This document shows, in pieces, positions 34,005-34,980 of a stretch of DNA of 34,980 nucleotides (positions within the stretch are counted from its first letter, which is position 1; each line of letters begins with the position of its first letter). A program made the position numbers and the translations under genes. Below the pieces are notes generated by a model, which was not told the DNA's origin, did no database searches, and saw only the letters and a list, made by a program, of their open reading frames with translations. The stretch covers positions 1 through 34,980 of the forward strand of contig JAJYUW010000009.1 of NCBI GenBank assembly GCA_021792335.1. The letters run 5' to 3'. This DNA comes from Pseudomonadota bacterium. GTDB taxonomy: Bacteria > Pseudomonadota > Gammaproteobacteria > Burkholderiales > Sulfuricellaceae.

Positions 34005-34500
34005 ATTGATTGAGACCTGTCTGTTGCAAAATAAATTCGGCGATTTCTCCCGCCTGGTCCAGCGTGAACTGCGGCAGCGCCGTTTCCACCGGAATGTCGC
34101 TGGCAATGGCTGCGATATTCGTATCCTGCGGAAAAATCAGTTGTTTTCCGCTGCCGGCACGGTGCACCTCCAGCTTGGCGATCGCTTCACGTTTGAAGCT
34201 TTCCACCAGTACCAGATCGCACGGCGAGAGCCGCGCCACCTGTTCTTCCAGCGAGGGCTCCGCTTCACCGCGCAATTCGTGGATCAGCGCCCAGCGGAAG
34301 GCCGAGGTGACCAATACCTCGCTGCAGCCTGCGGTACGGTGGCGATGGGAATCCTTGTCCGGTTGATCAATCTCGAAATCGTGGTGGGTATGCTTGATCA
34401 GCGAAACTTTCAGCCCTTTGGCCACGAACAGTGGAATCAGTTTCTCGATCAGGGTGGTTTTGCCGCTGCCGGAGTAGCCGGCGATGCCGAAAATTTTCAT
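33979..34500 (-). CDS. mobB: Molybdopterin-guanine dinucleotide biosynthesis protein MobB
   Basis: MobB is a GTP-binding protein that aids formation of the molybdopterin guanine dinucleotide cofactor. ATG 34500, overlapping the smpB stop (ATGA), gives 173 residues ([21 protein letters not shown]). The Walker A is GYSGSGKTT (8-16), followed by the family motif [29 protein letters not shown]. The partner mobA is not in the window. It links smpB with the molybdenum cofactor genes. Confidence 0.94.
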   Translation of the reverse strand: MKIFGIAGYSGSGKTTLIEKLIPLFVAKGLKVSLIKHTHHDFEIDQPDKDSHRHRTAGCSEVLVTSAFRWALIHELRGEAEPSLEEQVARLSPCDLVLVESFKREAIAKLEVHRAGSGKQLIFPQDTNIAAIASDIPVETALPQFTLDQAGEIAEFILQQTGLNQYGQKTEHA

Positions 34501-34943
34501 ACCTTGTTCCGCATCAGCCTTTGTTTCTCGCGCTGCCAATCGCGTTCTTTTTCAGCTTCACGCTTGTCGTGCTGCTTCTTGCCCTTGGCCAAACCGATTT
34601 CTAGCTTGATATGGCCACGGCTGTAGTGCATGTCCAATGGCACCAGGGTATAACCAGCGCGCTCCACCTTGCCGATCAGCTTGTCGATTTCCTCGCTGTG
34701 CAGCAGCAGCTTGCGGGTGCGCACGGGATCGGGGTTGATGTGGGTGGAAGCGGTCGGCAGCGGGCTGATATGGCAGCCAATGATGTAGAGCTCCCCGCTG
34801 CGGATGATGACATAGGCTTCCTTGAGCTGCACGCGGCCGGCACGGATGGCTTTCGCTTCCCATCCCTGCAGAACGATGCCGGCTTCGAGTTTTTCCTCGA
34901 TGAAGAAGTCGTGGAAGGCCTTTTTGTTTTGCGCGATGCTCAT
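34497..34943 (-). CDS. smpB: SsrA-binding protein SmpB
   Basis: SmpB binds tmRNA and brings it to stalled ribosomes for rescue. It has 148 residues. Conserved blocks are [41 protein letters not shown] and [35 protein letters not shown], the last being the basic C-terminal tail that enters the mRNA channel. The start is ATG 34943. The ~37 bp beyond it are A/T-rich and probably hold part of its promoter, cut by the window edge. Confidence 0.97.
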   Translation of the reverse strand: MSIAQNKKAFHDFFIEEKLEAGIVLQGWEAKAIRAGRVQLKEAYVIIRSGELYIIGCHISPLPTASTHINPDPVRTRKLLLHSEEIDKLIGKVERAGYTLVPLDMHYSRGHIKLEIGLAKGKKQHDKREAEKERDWQREKQRLMRNKV

Positions 34944-34980
34944 CGGCAGGTGAGTTTCCCTTGAAAATAGTGTATTTTAA

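Noticed and set aside
33225-34013. 262-aa plus-strand ORF within moeA
   Set aside because: Shadow of the conserved moeA; the composition is unlike a real protein.
1-34980. CRISPR array, tRNA, rRNA, integron attC or prophage
   Set aside because: No regularly spaced direct repeats, no clover-leaf sequence and no phage or integrase genes were seen; the palindromic elements lack the spacing or core sites of CRISPR or attC.

Overview
The window looks like chromosomal DNA of a motile, fairly GC-rich betaproteobacterium, probably near the Nitrosomonadales (Sulfuricella or Gallionella-like lineages). This is inferred from gene order (suhB/trmJ/cysE/iscR, flhF-flhG-fliA-motC-motD, fliMNOPQR) and protein style; no rRNA or tRNA is present to confirm it. 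Almost all genes are recognisable core genes. I see no phage, plasmid, CRISPR, intact insertion sequence or toxin/defence island.

Layout. (1) 1-3298: flagellar export operon fliM(partial)-N-O-P-Q-R, translationally coupled except at fliQ/fliR, where an 89-bp palindrome intervenes. (2) 3298-8936: a SAM methyltransferase, a 75-codon unknown gene and a terminator, then the B12-dependent ribonucleotide reductase nrdJ, dapA, bamC and a YycJ-like metallo-hydrolase, closed by a bidirectional terminator. (3) 9015-10982: an Ala/Pro-rich lipoprotein and an unknown protein on the minus strand, then a peroxiredoxin and a SlyD-like prolyl isomerase on the plus strand. (4) 11126-14500 minus: suhB-mutS. (5) 14571-22858 plus: trmJ, cysE, and a complete Isc iron-sulfur operon iscR-nifS-like-iscS-iscU-iscA-hscB-hscA-fdx-iscX. 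(6) 23002-30983 plus: flhB-flhA-flhF-flhG-fliA-motC-motD. (7) 31085-34943 minus: smpB-mobB-moeA-moaD-moaE (trans-translation and molybdenum cofactor genes), then flgM-flgN.

How the genes work together. FliO/P/Q/R with FlhA/FlhB form the flagellar export gate, and FliM/FliN form the switch. FlhF/FlhG set flagellar position and number. FliA and its anti-sigma FlgM form the late-gene checkpoint, and MotC/MotD are stator proteins. flgMN carries a clear sigma-28 promoter, so FliA should drive its own inhibitor. CysE makes O-acetylserine for cysteine; two cysteine desulfurases then take sulfur from cysteine and deliver it to IscU. Near-identical IscR-type boxes precede both cysE and iscR, which suggests that cysteine supply and cluster assembly share one Fe-S-sensing regulator.

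The most unusual layer is non-coding. Five palindromic repeat elements lie at or within about 13 nt of stop codons: fliQ, slyD/mutS, the nifS-like gene, fliA, and motD/flgN. Two of them share a 26-nt core, and within families the flanks are conserved while the hairpin stems differ. One supplies the last 20 or so codons of a cysteine desulfurase.
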